DNA from: Aliiroseovarius zhejiangensis
Lineage (GTDB): Bacteria; Pseudomonadota; Alphaproteobacteria; Rhodobacterales; Rhodobacteraceae
Assembly: GCF_014656375.1 (NCBI RefSeq)
Contig: NZ_BNCH01000002.1
Span: forward strand, 310,001-374,000
Direction of reading: 5' to 3'
DNA length: 64,000 nt
A model generated the notes under the pieces. It was not told where the DNA came from. It did not search any database and saw only the letters and a list, made by a program, of their open reading frames with translations. Below are positions 27,471 through 34,743 of this stretch, in pieces. The position numbers and the translations under genes are program-made. Position 1 is the stretch's first letter, and every line of letters starts with the position of its first letter.

Positions 27471-27773
27471 ATGCCAAGACTCGTCCGCCTTTACATCAAG
27501 CAAGTGCTGATCGGATTTGGCTTGTCCGCAACCTTCGTCGCCCTGCTTCTTTACACCAATGTCGGGAACCTGTGGCACCTCGTGTCGACCTCGGATATCG
27601 GCTGGATCGCGGTCCTGATGCTGTTCATGTTCAACGGCATCGTGTTCGCCGGCGTCCAGTTCGCCATCGTCATCATGCGCATAGGGCAGGACGACACACC
27701 GAAAGGCGGCAAGCGCGAGCCGATCGCCACCACCATTCCGGTGCCGGTGGAAGCGACGTCGCGGAACAGCTGA
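27471..27773 (+). CDS. Small conserved membrane protein
   Basis: A 100-residue protein with two clear membrane helices (VLIGFGLSATFVALLLYTNV and WIAVLMLFMFNGIVFAGVQFAIVI) and a charged C-terminal tail. No function recognised; similar small proteins are remembered from Rhodobacterales. AGGAAAGG precedes the ATG. Confidence 0.72.
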   Translation: MPRLVRLYIKQVLIGFGLSATFVALLLYTNVGNLWHLVSTSDIGWIAVLMLFMFNGIVFAGVQFAIVIMRIGQDDTPKGGKREPIATTIPVPVEATSRNS

Positions 27774-27852
27774 CCATATTCCGGCGCGCAATCACGCTGG
27801 TCCAATCCGGTCGATCCTGCTTGAATGGCCGGAGGAAGGATGGACGGGCTTC

Positions 27853-28650
27853 GTGACGGGACTCCGGATATTTCTGGCCGCCATGTTGGTGGTCGTACCC
27901 ACCTTGGGCCATGCCCAAGGCATTCAACCCGCTCGCTCTTGCTTTGCACCGACCCAGATGCAGGCGGAAACCAAGGATCAGATGGTAATCGCGGGCATGA
28001 TCTCGCAACTTGAGCCGGTGATCGAGCTTGTGTTCACACAATGGACATCACAACCACAGCTAAGACCCAGCCTGTGTCTGGTCGACCATTCCAGTGCCGC
28101 GATCGGTGAATATCTCAGCGCGCCGAACACGATATATTTGCGCCGTGACATGCCCGCGCCGCTGATGCAGGGTATCATGTTGCACGAACTGCGCCACGCG
28201 GACCAATATCTGCGGGGCTTTTGCCCATCGAATGATGTTTCTATGCAGGAAAACGCGCGCGCCGTTGCCGCGATCGAAGCTGATGCCAGTGCGATCAGCC
28301 TATTGGCGGCGTGGCGGTTGTCCAAGTTGGGACGACCTGACACTTGGGCGGCTCTTGCGGCCTGGCCGATGCAGCGTGACATCGCCACGATCTTCGAGCA
28401 GCGCTTGTCTGCGACCCTGGATCCCGTCGATGCCGTGTCCGCAGCCTTTGCCCAATGGTATCGCGCCGATGGTCGCTGGAACAGCTACTATGTCTCAAGT
28501 TGCAGCGATTATCTGGATCGCCAAGACGACGGACATCTTTTGCCCAGCTACGCCACGCTTCCAGACGATTTTCTGAAGAAGTTGTGCATCATGCCGGGGG
28601 GCGAGCGCTATCCTTGCAGCGATGCGAACTGGCACGACCGGTTTCGGTGA
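27853..28650 (+). CDS. Exported putative zinc metallopeptidase (DUF6782-like)
   Basis: A 265-residue exported protein with GTG start. A signal peptide (MTGLRIFLAAMLVVVPTLGHA) is followed by a mature domain with HELRH at about residues 116-120, the HExxH zinc-metallopeptidase signature, and glutamates in QENARAVAAIEADASAIS that could supply the third ligand. Several cysteines (CF, CLVD, CPSN, CSDY, CIMPG, CSD) suggest disulfides in the periplasm. Resembles the DUF6782 family from memory. Substrate unknown. Confidence 0.7.
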   Translation: MTGLRIFLAAMLVVVPTLGHAQGIQPARSCFAPTQMQAETKDQMVIAGMISQLEPVIELVFTQWTSQPQLRPSLCLVDHSSAAIGEYLSAPNTIYLRRDMPAPLMQGIMLHELRHADQYLRGFCPSNDVSMQENARAVAAIEADASAISLLAAWRLSKLGRPDTWAALAAWPMQRDIATIFEQRLSATLDPVDAVSAAFAQWYRADGRWNSYYVSSCSDYLDRQDDGHLLPSYATLPDDFLKKLCIMPGGERYPCSDANWHDRFR

Positions 28651-28696
28651 TTGTGCCAGCTCGACTGTCATGCCCCTGCCTTGTGGGCAGGGTTGG

Positions 28697-29134
28697 CTAC
28701 ATCATCTGAATTGACTGGATGTAGAACACCAGCTCCAGCAGGCGCGCGCGAATGACCTGCTCAGCCCCGTATGGCCCATAGGTGTCGCCGATATCTTCTG
28801 AATAGCGCGATCCCCAGATCGGCATCGCATCTGTGCCATGACCGCGCACCTGCGTGCGGCCATCGACAATCTGGAACACCTCCAGCAATGGGAAAACCCC
28901 GTCATTGTTTTTGGCGATCACGGTCAGATCCGCTGGCTTCACCGTCAGGGTTTCGGCCATTGCGCCGTTGCCTGTCCCATCTTCGCCGTGACATACCATG
29001 CAGGAGTTTGTGTACTCTTTCAGCCCGATTGCAGTCTCTTCAGCCAAGGCCGCCGAAACGCTGGACGTGGCCAGCAGCCCACTCACAAATGCGAGCATTC
29101 TGAACGGTGTCTTGAAACACTTTTTTTCAAACAT
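28697..29134 (-). CDS. Periplasmic c-type cytochrome, paralogue of 15443-15871
   Basis: A 145-residue exported cytochrome: signal peptide MFEKKCFKTPFRMLAFVSGLLATSSVSAALA, heme motif CMVCH near residue 47, and likely methionine ligand in DAMPIWG. The start at 29134 follows GGAGGTAATCC closely. Compared with the earlier paralogue it has a similar NNDGVFPLL and terminal FYIQSIQ. The inserted segment SRYSEDIGDTYGPYGAEQVIRARLLELV follows the methionine. No heme-lyase or partner gene is adjacent. Confidence 0.87.
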   Translation of the reverse strand: MFEKKCFKTPFRMLAFVSGLLATSSVSAALAEETAIGLKEYTNSCMVCHGEDGTGNGAMAETLTVKPADLTVIAKNNDGVFPLLEVFQIVDGRTQVRGHGTDAMPIWGSRYSEDIGDTYGPYGAEQVIRARLLELVFYIQSIQMM

Positions 29135-29371
29135 TGGATTACCTCCATCATAATCGACCTGCACCTGAACCCGGTAACAAGGCCTTGATTGGTCTGAAAG
29201 AACCGACCAGGAAGAAATCGTGTCACCCGGATCGATACGCTTTCAGGTGAACGAATTGATTGTGCAGCTCTCGCCGTGTTTTCACCATGATCTGGCTCAT
29301 GGAAGAGAGGAGAGATCTGCCTTAGACTTAAAGCTGATAGGCAAAAAGTTACGTGAAACGGGCAACAGGTC

Positions 29372-29842
29372 ATGAAATATTTGGTTCAACTGGTGGCGTT
29401 CATTCTTGCCTTTCCGGTTCTTGGCCAAACGGTTGGAGAGGCACAGGAGATCACCTGCAGGACAGAAACGGGTCAGGAACTGGTGATTCAATTATGGACA
29501 CCACATCCGTTGGGTGACCCGATGCACTGCATCCAGTCCGAGCGGCTGCCAAGCGAGGCCTTTTGTGCTCCGAATGGCGGATGGGGGCTGTTGAATGATG
29601 CCGGGGTTCCGGCGCTTGTGTCGGTCACCATGGATTGGAAAACCGCGCATGAGCATCAACTGGGCAAACTGACCGCGATTGCTGGTCCCAAGGCGGTGCG
29701 GTTCAATGCGCAACATGGCGTGGGCACAGGCAGCAATCTGAGCTATGAATGGAAATTCACGCTCGACCGCCGCACGGGCGATGCAACCTGGTTCTCAAAG
29801 GCGGGTGAACGGGTGCCCTATCGTTGCGAGTTGCAAGGTTGA
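29372..29842 (+). CDS. Exported protein of unknown function
   Basis: A 156-residue protein with a signal peptide (MKYLVQLVAFILAFPVLGQTVGEAQ) and four to five cysteines (CRTETG, MHCIQ, FCAPNGG, YRCELQG) suggesting two disulfides. Not recognised. Divergent from the cytochrome gene and convergent with the sugar dehydrogenase. Beta-rich appearance; periplasmic location inferred. Confidence 0.65.
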   Translation: MKYLVQLVAFILAFPVLGQTVGEAQEITCRTETGQELVIQLWTPHPLGDPMHCIQSERLPSEAFCAPNGGWGLLNDAGVPALVSVTMDWKTAHEHQLGKLTAIAGPKAVRFNAQHGVGTGSNLSYEWKFTLDRRTGDATWFSKAGERVPYRCELQG

Positions 29843-29860
29843 GACCGGGGCAAGGGCCGT

Positions 29861-31000
29861 TCAAGGTGCCGTCAGGCGCAGGAGCCGTCCGCCTTTTCTG
29901 TCCTCCAGGACCCAAAGCGCCCCGTCCGGACCTTGTTCGACGTCGCGCAGGCGGCGGTCCCAGCTGAAGCGTTCGACCTCGCGCGCGGTGTCACCATTTA
30001 TCTTGACGCGGATCAGCGCGCGGCTGACCAGACCTCCGATCAAGGCATCCCCCCGCCAGTCAGGAAACATATCGCCGTCATAGATCGCCAGCCCGGATGG
30101 TGCGATACTGGGCACCCAGAAGGCGGCTGGCGCGGCAAACTCGGGGCGCGTGTCGTGGTCGGGGATCGCTTTTCCGCTGTAATGGTCGCCCATCGACACA
30201 ACAGGCCAGCCATAGTTCCGGCCCTTCTTGATCAGGTTCAATTCGTCCCCATGGCGCGGCCCCATCTCGTGCGTCCAAAGGCGGCCCTTCGCGTCAAAGG
30301 CAATGCCAAGAAGGTTGCGGTGGCCAAGGGTCCAGAAGCTTTTTGCCAGGTCGCCCTTGTTTTGAAACGGGTTGTTGCCCGGCACTGAGCCATCATCGTT
30401 CAGCCGGATGATCTTGCCAAGCGCCATGTCCCAACGCTGCGCCGGGGTCTGCTCCTGCCGGTCGCCCGAGGTGATGAACAGCTTGCCCGCCTGCGCTGAG
30501 CCTTTCGGGCCAAAAGCGATCTTGTGGGAAAAATGGCCGGACCCCGGCCGATGGGGATGCTGGCTCCAGATCCGTTGCAGGTTGGTCAGGGCAGGGCGGT
30601 TTCCCCGGACAAGCGTGCCGCGCACCACAGCGGCCCCGCGCGTCACCCCGCCATCCCGGCTTTCCACAAAGGACAGGTAGATCAGCCCGTTCTTGGCAAA
30701 ATCGGGGTGTGGCACGACGTCCCCCATCCCGCCCTGCCCCCCGACGACAACGCGCGGCACGCCGCGGACGGCGCGCCGTGTGCCATCGGTTGTCACCAGG
30801 AACAGTTTGCCTGGCCGGGTGGTGACCAGAAGCTCTGAATTGCTGATGAAGCTCATCGCCCAGGGGCGATCGAACTGGGCAATCTTGGTCGCAGTCAGTG
30901 TGCTGCCGGCGCTGCCTTCGGTGGTGAAGGCCACGGCGGTTGTTGCCAGGGCGATCAGGGCGGACAGGTTCAGGAACAGGGCAAGGGTCAGGCGTTTCAT
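29861..31000 (-). CDS. PQQ-dependent sugar dehydrogenase (YliI/Asd-like)
   Basis: A 379-residue exported beta-propeller protein: signal peptide ([24 protein letters not shown]), then the soluble aldose dehydrogenase pattern ([103 protein letters not shown]). Related enzymes oxidise aldoses in the periplasm with PQQ. No PQQ synthesis genes are in this window, so the cofactor source is elsewhere or the cofactor is unused. Confidence 0.9.
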   Translation of the reverse strand: MKRLTLALFLNLSALIALATTAVAFTTEGSAGSTLTATKIAQFDRPWAMSFISNSELLVTTRPGKLFLVTTDGTRRAVRGVPRVVVGGQGGMGDVVPHPDFAKNGLIYLSFVESRDGGVTRGAAVVRGTLVRGNRPALTNLQRIWSQHPHRPGSGHFSHKIAFGPKGSAQAGKLFITSGDRQEQTPAQRWDMALGKIIRLNDDGSVPGNNPFQNKGDLAKSFWTLGHRNLLGIAFDAKGRLWTHEMGPRHGDELNLIKKGRNYGWPVVSMGDHYSGKAIPDHDTRPEFAAPAAFWVPSIAPSGLAIYDGDMFPDWRGDALIGGLVSRALIRVKINGDTAREVERFSWDRRLRDVEQGPDGALWVLEDRKGGRLLRLTAP

Positions 31001-31109
31001 GGGACCTCCGGCGGGCGTGGTTGCAGGTGTGCAGGCAGTCTAGGACAAACGGAGATGATGCCGCGAACACAACCATGTGAGCCGCCGGGACGGTGCGACA
31101 AACCGGGAA

Positions 31110-31310
31110 AGAAAGGCGGGGAAAGGTGGCGGAACCGCACGCATCCGTCGGGGTCTGAATTCCCGAGGACCTGTATTTACAGGTGGGCGCCGGGTAACCG
31201 GACCAGGATCCGGACAGAGCCAGCTCCCTCGGAATTGCTTAAGGCCACTGGAATTGTACCCACGTGAGACGAGAAGGGCAGAAGCCGCCTCGACCTAGAT
31301 AGGCGGCACG
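31110..31310 (+). ncRNA. Candidate structured non-coding RNA
   Basis: The divergent interval between the sugar dehydrogenase and mmcB has no gene but several stable pairings: a perfect hairpin ACCTGT-ATTT-ACAGGT (31169-31184), CCGG-GTAA-CCGG with a GNRA loop (31190-31201), an enclosing helix of 58-63 and 65-68 with 31227-31236, and GCCGCC/GGCGGC near 31285-31306. AATTCC at 31158-31163 can pair with GGAATT at either 31231-31236 or 31250-31255. The GNRA loop favours the plus strand. Identity unknown (6S or other RNA not excluded); boundaries are approximate. Confidence 0.45.
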
Positions 31311-31354
31311 TAATGGCGTTACAAGGGGAGAGTTCGGAAGGATTGGTGAAGCGG

Positions 31355-31379
31355 TTGACAAAATGTTCACGAAATGTTC
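31355..31379 (+). promoter_or_regulatory. SOS (LexA) box and -35 element of mmcB
   Basis: GTTC-ACGAAAT-GTTC at 31365-31379 fits the alphaproteobacterial LexA site GTTC-N7-GTTC exactly. TTGACA at 31355-31360 is a good -35 hexamer. The box lies just 3' of it, where LexA would block RNA polymerase. The mmcB start codon is only 12 bases beyond the box. Confidence 0.85.
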
Positions 31380-31390
31380 ATGCTTGTCGC

Positions 31391-31849
31391 ATGGAATTAC
31401 CACATCAAACCCTGATGCCCGGCCAGGTGCTGGCGCGCGGTGTGTGCCGCCACATGCTAAGCCATGGGTTCGTCACTGTCGAAGAGCTGGTGCCGACGCG
31501 GGGGCTGCGGGTGGACGTGATGGCGCTTGGTCCCAAGGGCGAGATCTGGGTGATCGAATGCAAGTCCTCTCGGATGGATTTCCTGTCGGATCAGAAATGG
31601 CAGGGTTATTTGGAATGGTGTGACCGCTATTTCTGGGCGGTGGACGCCGATTTCCCGACCGAGCTTCTGCCCGAAGAGACCGGTCTGATCATCGCGGATG
31701 GGTATGATGCCGAGATCCTGCGCATGGGGCCGGAGGACAAACTGCCGCCCGCCCGCCGCAAGGTGATGGTGCAGAAATTTGCCACCCATGCGGCGCGCCG
31801 GCTGCAGGGGTTTCGCGACCCCGGCGTCGCGGCGCTTGTGAATATCTGA
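31391..31849 (+). CDS. mmcB: MmcB family DNA repair protein
   Basis: A 152-residue protein: RGLRVDVMALGPKGEIWVIECKSSRMDFLSDQKWQGYLEWCDRYFWAVDADFP is the hallmark of the MmcB family, whose Caulobacter member is SOS-induced and gives mitomycin C resistance. The D-x17-ExK arrangement of acidic residues and the IECKSS segment look like a PD-(D/E)xK nuclease fold. The ATG at 31391 has no strong ribosome site and starts very near the expected transcription start, so a leaderless message is possible. Confidence 0.9.
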   Translation: MELPHQTLMPGQVLARGVCRHMLSHGFVTVEELVPTRGLRVDVMALGPKGEIWVIECKSSRMDFLSDQKWQGYLEWCDRYFWAVDADFPTELLPEETGLIIADGYDAEILRMGPEDKLPPARRKVMVQKFATHAARRLQGFRDPGVAALVNI

Positions 31850-31854
31850 CGTAA

Positions 31855-31897
31855 CAGGGGCGTTGCCCCTGCGCGCGAAATCCTTCGGGATTTCACG
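31855..31897. repeat. Tandem perfect hairpins after mmcB
   Basis: CAGGGGC-GTT-GCCCCTG (31855-31871) is followed at once by GAAATCC-TTCG-GGATTTC (31877-31894), the second with a UUCG tetraloop and GCG/CGC extension. They lie between convergent mmcB and the DUF6324-like gene. Together they may act as a bidirectional terminator or be a genome-wide palindromic repeat. Confidence 0.6.
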
Positions 31898-31931
31898 CTA
31901 CCCCAGGATATTTCTGGCCAGAAGAAGCCGG

Positions 31932-32141
31932 TTATTTCTTTTTTGATTTGGCGCTGTCGGCCAGGGCGCGGGCCTGCTGGGCGGCGACGCGCAATTCTTC
32001 GGCGATTTCCTCGGCCTCTTCCGGTTCGAAATCCATCGGCAGTTCGACCCCGCCGCCTTCGACGTAGAGCCGCACCATCCCAAGCGACGTTGGGCCGATC
32101 TGAAGGTTGGCGTCGATGTCGCTTTCGTCGTTGATGCCCAT
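31932..32141 (-). CDS. DUF6324-like small protein
   Basis: A 69-residue acidic protein (DESDIDANLQIGPTSLGMVRLYVEGGGVELPMDFEPEEAEEIAEELRVAAQQARAL) with a lysine-rich end. Matches from memory a small family of Rhodobacterales proteins (DUF6324). GAGAGAAG precedes the start. No known role. Cytoplasmic; the middle forms a short beta part and the rest a helix. Confidence 0.72.
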   Translation of the reverse strand: MGINDESDIDANLQIGPTSLGMVRLYVEGGGVELPMDFEPEEAEEIAEELRVAAQQARALADSAKSKKK

Positions 32142-32247
32142 GTCTTCTCTCCTGAAAAACTCTCCTTGGGGTTAGAGGCGTTTCGTGCATTTTTCAAGCG
32201 GCGACCTCTTGCAATGCCCGCGCGTGGCGGGTAAATGCGTCCTGCGT

Positions 32248-32324
32248 GCCGACATAGCTCAGTAGGTTAGAGCGCTTGATTGTGGATCAAGAGGTCCCCC
32301 GTTCGAGCCGGGGTGTCGGTACCA
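32248..32324 (+). tRNA. tRNA-His (GUG)
   Basis: A 77-nt cloverleaf with encoded CCA: acceptor GCCGACA / TGTCGGT (G1-U72 wobble), anticodon stem CTTGA/TCAAG closing TTGTGGA (anticodon GTG), T-arm CCCCGTTCGAGCCGGGG. The discriminator is A73, and the base before G1 is T, so the G-1 usual for histidine tRNA is not encoded. This form is known from a subset of alphaproteobacteria with a matching HisRS. Confidence 0.97.
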
Positions 32325-32404
32325 TTCTTTCGCGACAACCCGAAGCATGCATCTGCTTGCCAGTGTCCTTGGCGAAATGCCGTTGGCAGAGGCGCATCAA
32401 GGCG

Positions 32405-33232
32405 TCATAGGTCTTGCGCTTCGGTCCAGTCGTCGGGAAACCAGGCTTTGATCAGGCCGTCCGTATCGGCATTGAGCAGCGCGGCAACCAGGCGCCGAAA
32501 ATCCGGGTCTTCCACGTATCGTGGCCACCGTTTCGATTTGGAAATGGTGTCGACATCCTGTTGTCGATCAAACGAACTTCCGCCACCGGCAGTTGTCATG
32601 GCGCCCAGATCCAGTCTTTTTGGGTCAAGCCCGACGCTTTCCAGAATGTCTTTGCGATAGGTTTGATCGGCGCCCCATTGATCATAGATTACCGGGTGCA
32701 CATCATCTTCGGATGCCGTTTGCAGATAGGCTTGATAGGTGCCTGGCAGCCAGGCTTCCAGATGTTCAAGCGACTTTCTCAATCTTGGGGGTCTCGTGAT
32801 TTCATTCCGCAGTTTCGTCAGACTGGAAGCGATCAGATTGAGCGGGCTTCTTATGATCAGAAAATCGGCTGTCGGTTGAGCATTGATGCCGCTTTCAGCG
32901 TGCAGCCGGGCCCGTTCTTCGGGTCGCGGTGACATGATCTCATAAGAGATGATCAGGTCCGTTGCGGAGGATCTCTTGTCAAGCAGCCGGTGGAAATGAT
33001 GGTTCTTTTCGCGATGGATATTGGCGCGATGTTTGCGCAGATGGCCGTTGTGGACGAAGTTGCAATACGAAAACCCCGTGAATGGATCGCCCTCGCGGCA
33101 ATTGTTCAGGAAGATGGTTGTCTCGATATCGATGTTTCCCATGAACCATTCGATTATAGCGTGGTTGCCAGATCGCGGAATGCCGAAGAAACGCCAAACG
33201 CGCGGGTTTGTTGGAAGGATTTCGGTGGTCAT
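32405..33232 (-). CDS. Sulfotransferase-like protein
   Basis: About 275 residues starting MTTEILPTNPRVWRFFGIPRSGNHAIIEWFM; the GIPRSGNHAI segment resembles the 5'-phosphosulfate loop that binds PAPS, and LIIRSPLNLIASSLTKL resembles the 3'-phosphate motif with a conserved serine. YEIM and KSRKRW-like basic segments follow. Such enzymes transfer sulfate to carbohydrates or other acceptors. Base composition is lower in GC than the neighbours, and the gene stands alone, hinting at transfer. The start at 33232 is chosen over 33286 for similarity of the N-terminus; uncertain. Confidence 0.68.
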   Translation of the reverse strand: MTTEILPTNPRVWRFFGIPRSGNHAIIEWFMGNIDIETTIFLNNCREGDPFTGFSYCNFVHNGHLRKHRANIHREKNHHFHRLLDKRSSATDLIISYEIMSPRPEERARLHAESGINAQPTADFLIIRSPLNLIASSLTKLRNEITRPPRLRKSLEHLEAWLPGTYQAYLQTASEDDVHPVIYDQWGADQTYRKDILESVGLDPKRLDLGAMTTAGGGSSFDRQQDVDTISKSKRWPRYVEDPDFRRLVAALLNADTDGLIKAWFPDDWTEAQDL

Positions 33233-33339
33233 GGCGTGGATGTGGCGTCTTTCATGTCGGGTCTGCGCGCGAGCGGGCGCAGTCACTATCGTTGAATAAG
33301 CGCAGGGAAATCAACGCCTGACTGCATGAAGCCGAGGCT

Positions 33340-33675
33340 TTACCTGATCTTGACCCGCTTGGTCAGTTGGCCGTTGGTGCGGTCAAAGATAAGGATGTCG
33401 CCATCCGACACCACCGCGATCCAGTCCGGGCCGAAGGTCACGGCCTGGGCGGTTGCGCCATCGGGCAGGGTGATCTGGTCGGGCAGGGTGGGTAATGTGC
33501 TTGTTTCGGGCGCGGTTTGCGAGAACCGCATCACCACGACCGTGACCAGCACGACGAGCGCCACGATCGTCGTAATCGTCATTGCCGTCACCAGCGTCTT
33601 CAGGTATCGCACGGTGCCTGTGCCGATGCTGCCTTCAAGGGCTGCGTCCAGATCCTGTTCAGGAGTGTCGTTCAT
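33340..33675 (-). CDS. DUF6476-like membrane-anchored protein
   Basis: A 111-residue protein from the ATG at 33675, with one membrane helix (VTAMTITTIVALVVLVTVVVM) and a C-terminal beta-rich domain (AQAVTFGPDWIAVVSDGDILIFDRTNGQLTKRVKIR) that would be periplasmic. Conserved in Rhodobacterales as remembered; role unknown. Its start codon shares bases with the start codon of the divergent pseudouridine synthase. The longer frame up to 33726 lies inside that neighbour and is not used. Confidence 0.72.
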   Translation of the reverse strand: MNDTPEQDLDAALEGSIGTGTVRYLKTLVTAMTITTIVALVVLVTVVVMRFSQTAPETSTLPTLPDQITLPDGATAQAVTFGPDWIAVVSDGDILIFDRTNGQLTKRVKIR

Positions 33676-34720
33676 GTCGTCCTCGCACCGTATCATTGAG
33701 GTGATCATCGCGGAGAACCCGCCCAAGCGTCTTGATAAGGCGATTGCGCGCGATGTGCCAGAGGCAGCGAACCTGTCGCGGTCGCGGCTGGCGCGCTTGA
33801 TTGCTGACGGGGCCGTGCAGCGCGATGGTAAGGTGATGGACGACCCGCGCGCGAAGGTGGCCGAGGGCGATGTGTTCGAAATTCACGTGCCCGAGGCCGA
33901 GGAAAGCCATATCGGGCCGGAAGACATTCCGCTTGAGATTGTCCATGAGGATGCTGATTTGATCGTGGTGAACAAACCGGCGGGCATGGTGGTTCATCCG
34001 GCACCGGGCACGCCGACGGGCACGTTGGTCAATGCGCTTTTGCATCATTTCGGGAGGGAATTGTCCGGTGTTGGCGGGGAAAAACGCCCGGGCATCGTGC
34101 ATCGCATCGACAAGGATACTTCGGGTTTGTTGGTGGTGGCCAAGTCGGATGCGGCCCATCACGGGCTGGCCAAGCAGTTCGAGGCGCACAGCGTCGAGCG
34201 TCGGTATCATGCCGTGACCCATGGCGCGCCTGACAAGGGCGACCCGCGTCTGGGCGGCATCAAGGGCACCAGTTTCGAGCCGGGCAACATCCTGAAAATC
34301 ACCACGCAACTGGCGCGGCACAAGACGGATCGGCAGAAGCAGGCGGTGCTGTTCTCGGGTGGGCGCCACGCGGTGACGCGGGTCCGCACGGTCGAGGTAT
34401 TCGGCGACCCGGCGCAGGCGGCACTGATAGAATGCTGGCTGGAAACCGGGCGCACCCATCAGATCCGAGTGCATATGGCCCATGCGGGGCATGGGTTGAT
34501 CGGTGATCCCATTTATGGCGGGCGGCGGAAGTTGAACGTCAAGGCGATCGGTGCAGAGGCGGTCGAGGCGGCGCGCGCCTTCCCGCGCCAGGCACTTCAT
34601 GCGGCAACGCTGGGGTTCATCCATCCCGTCACCGGTGAAAACTTGCGCTTTGACGCACCGATGCCCGCAGATATGGTGGCCCTGATCGATACGCTGCGAG
34701 CGGGTGCACAGACCCACTGA
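33674..34720 (+). CDS. RluA-family pseudouridine synthase (RluD-like)
   Basis: A 348-residue enzyme: S4 domain (KRLDKAIARDVPEAANLSRSRLARLIADGAVQRDG), then the catalytic domain with HRIDKDTSGLLVVAK (catalytic Asp) and ETGRTHQIRVHMAH. RluD modifies helix 69 of 23S rRNA; this assignment is by similarity. The start at 33674 follows AGGAG with eight-base spacing and overlaps, on the opposite strand, the start of the DUF6476-like gene at CATG. A frame opening at 33326 is an artefact of the antisense gene. Confidence 0.92.
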   Translation: MSSSHRIIEVIIAENPPKRLDKAIARDVPEAANLSRSRLARLIADGAVQRDGKVMDDPRAKVAEGDVFEIHVPEAEESHIGPEDIPLEIVHEDADLIVVNKPAGMVVHPAPGTPTGTLVNALLHHFGRELSGVGGEKRPGIVHRIDKDTSGLLVVAKSDAAHHGLAKQFEAHSVERRYHAVTHGAPDKGDPRLGGIKGTSFEPGNILKITTQLARHKTDRQKQAVLFSGGRHAVTRVRTVEVFGDPAQAALIECWLETGRTHQIRVHMAHAGHGLIGDPIYGGRRKLNVKAIGAEAVEAARAFPRQALHAATLGFIHPVTGENLRFDAPMPADMVALIDTLRAGAQTH

Positions 34721-34743
34721 CAGTCGCGATGCAAGAGGCGAGC

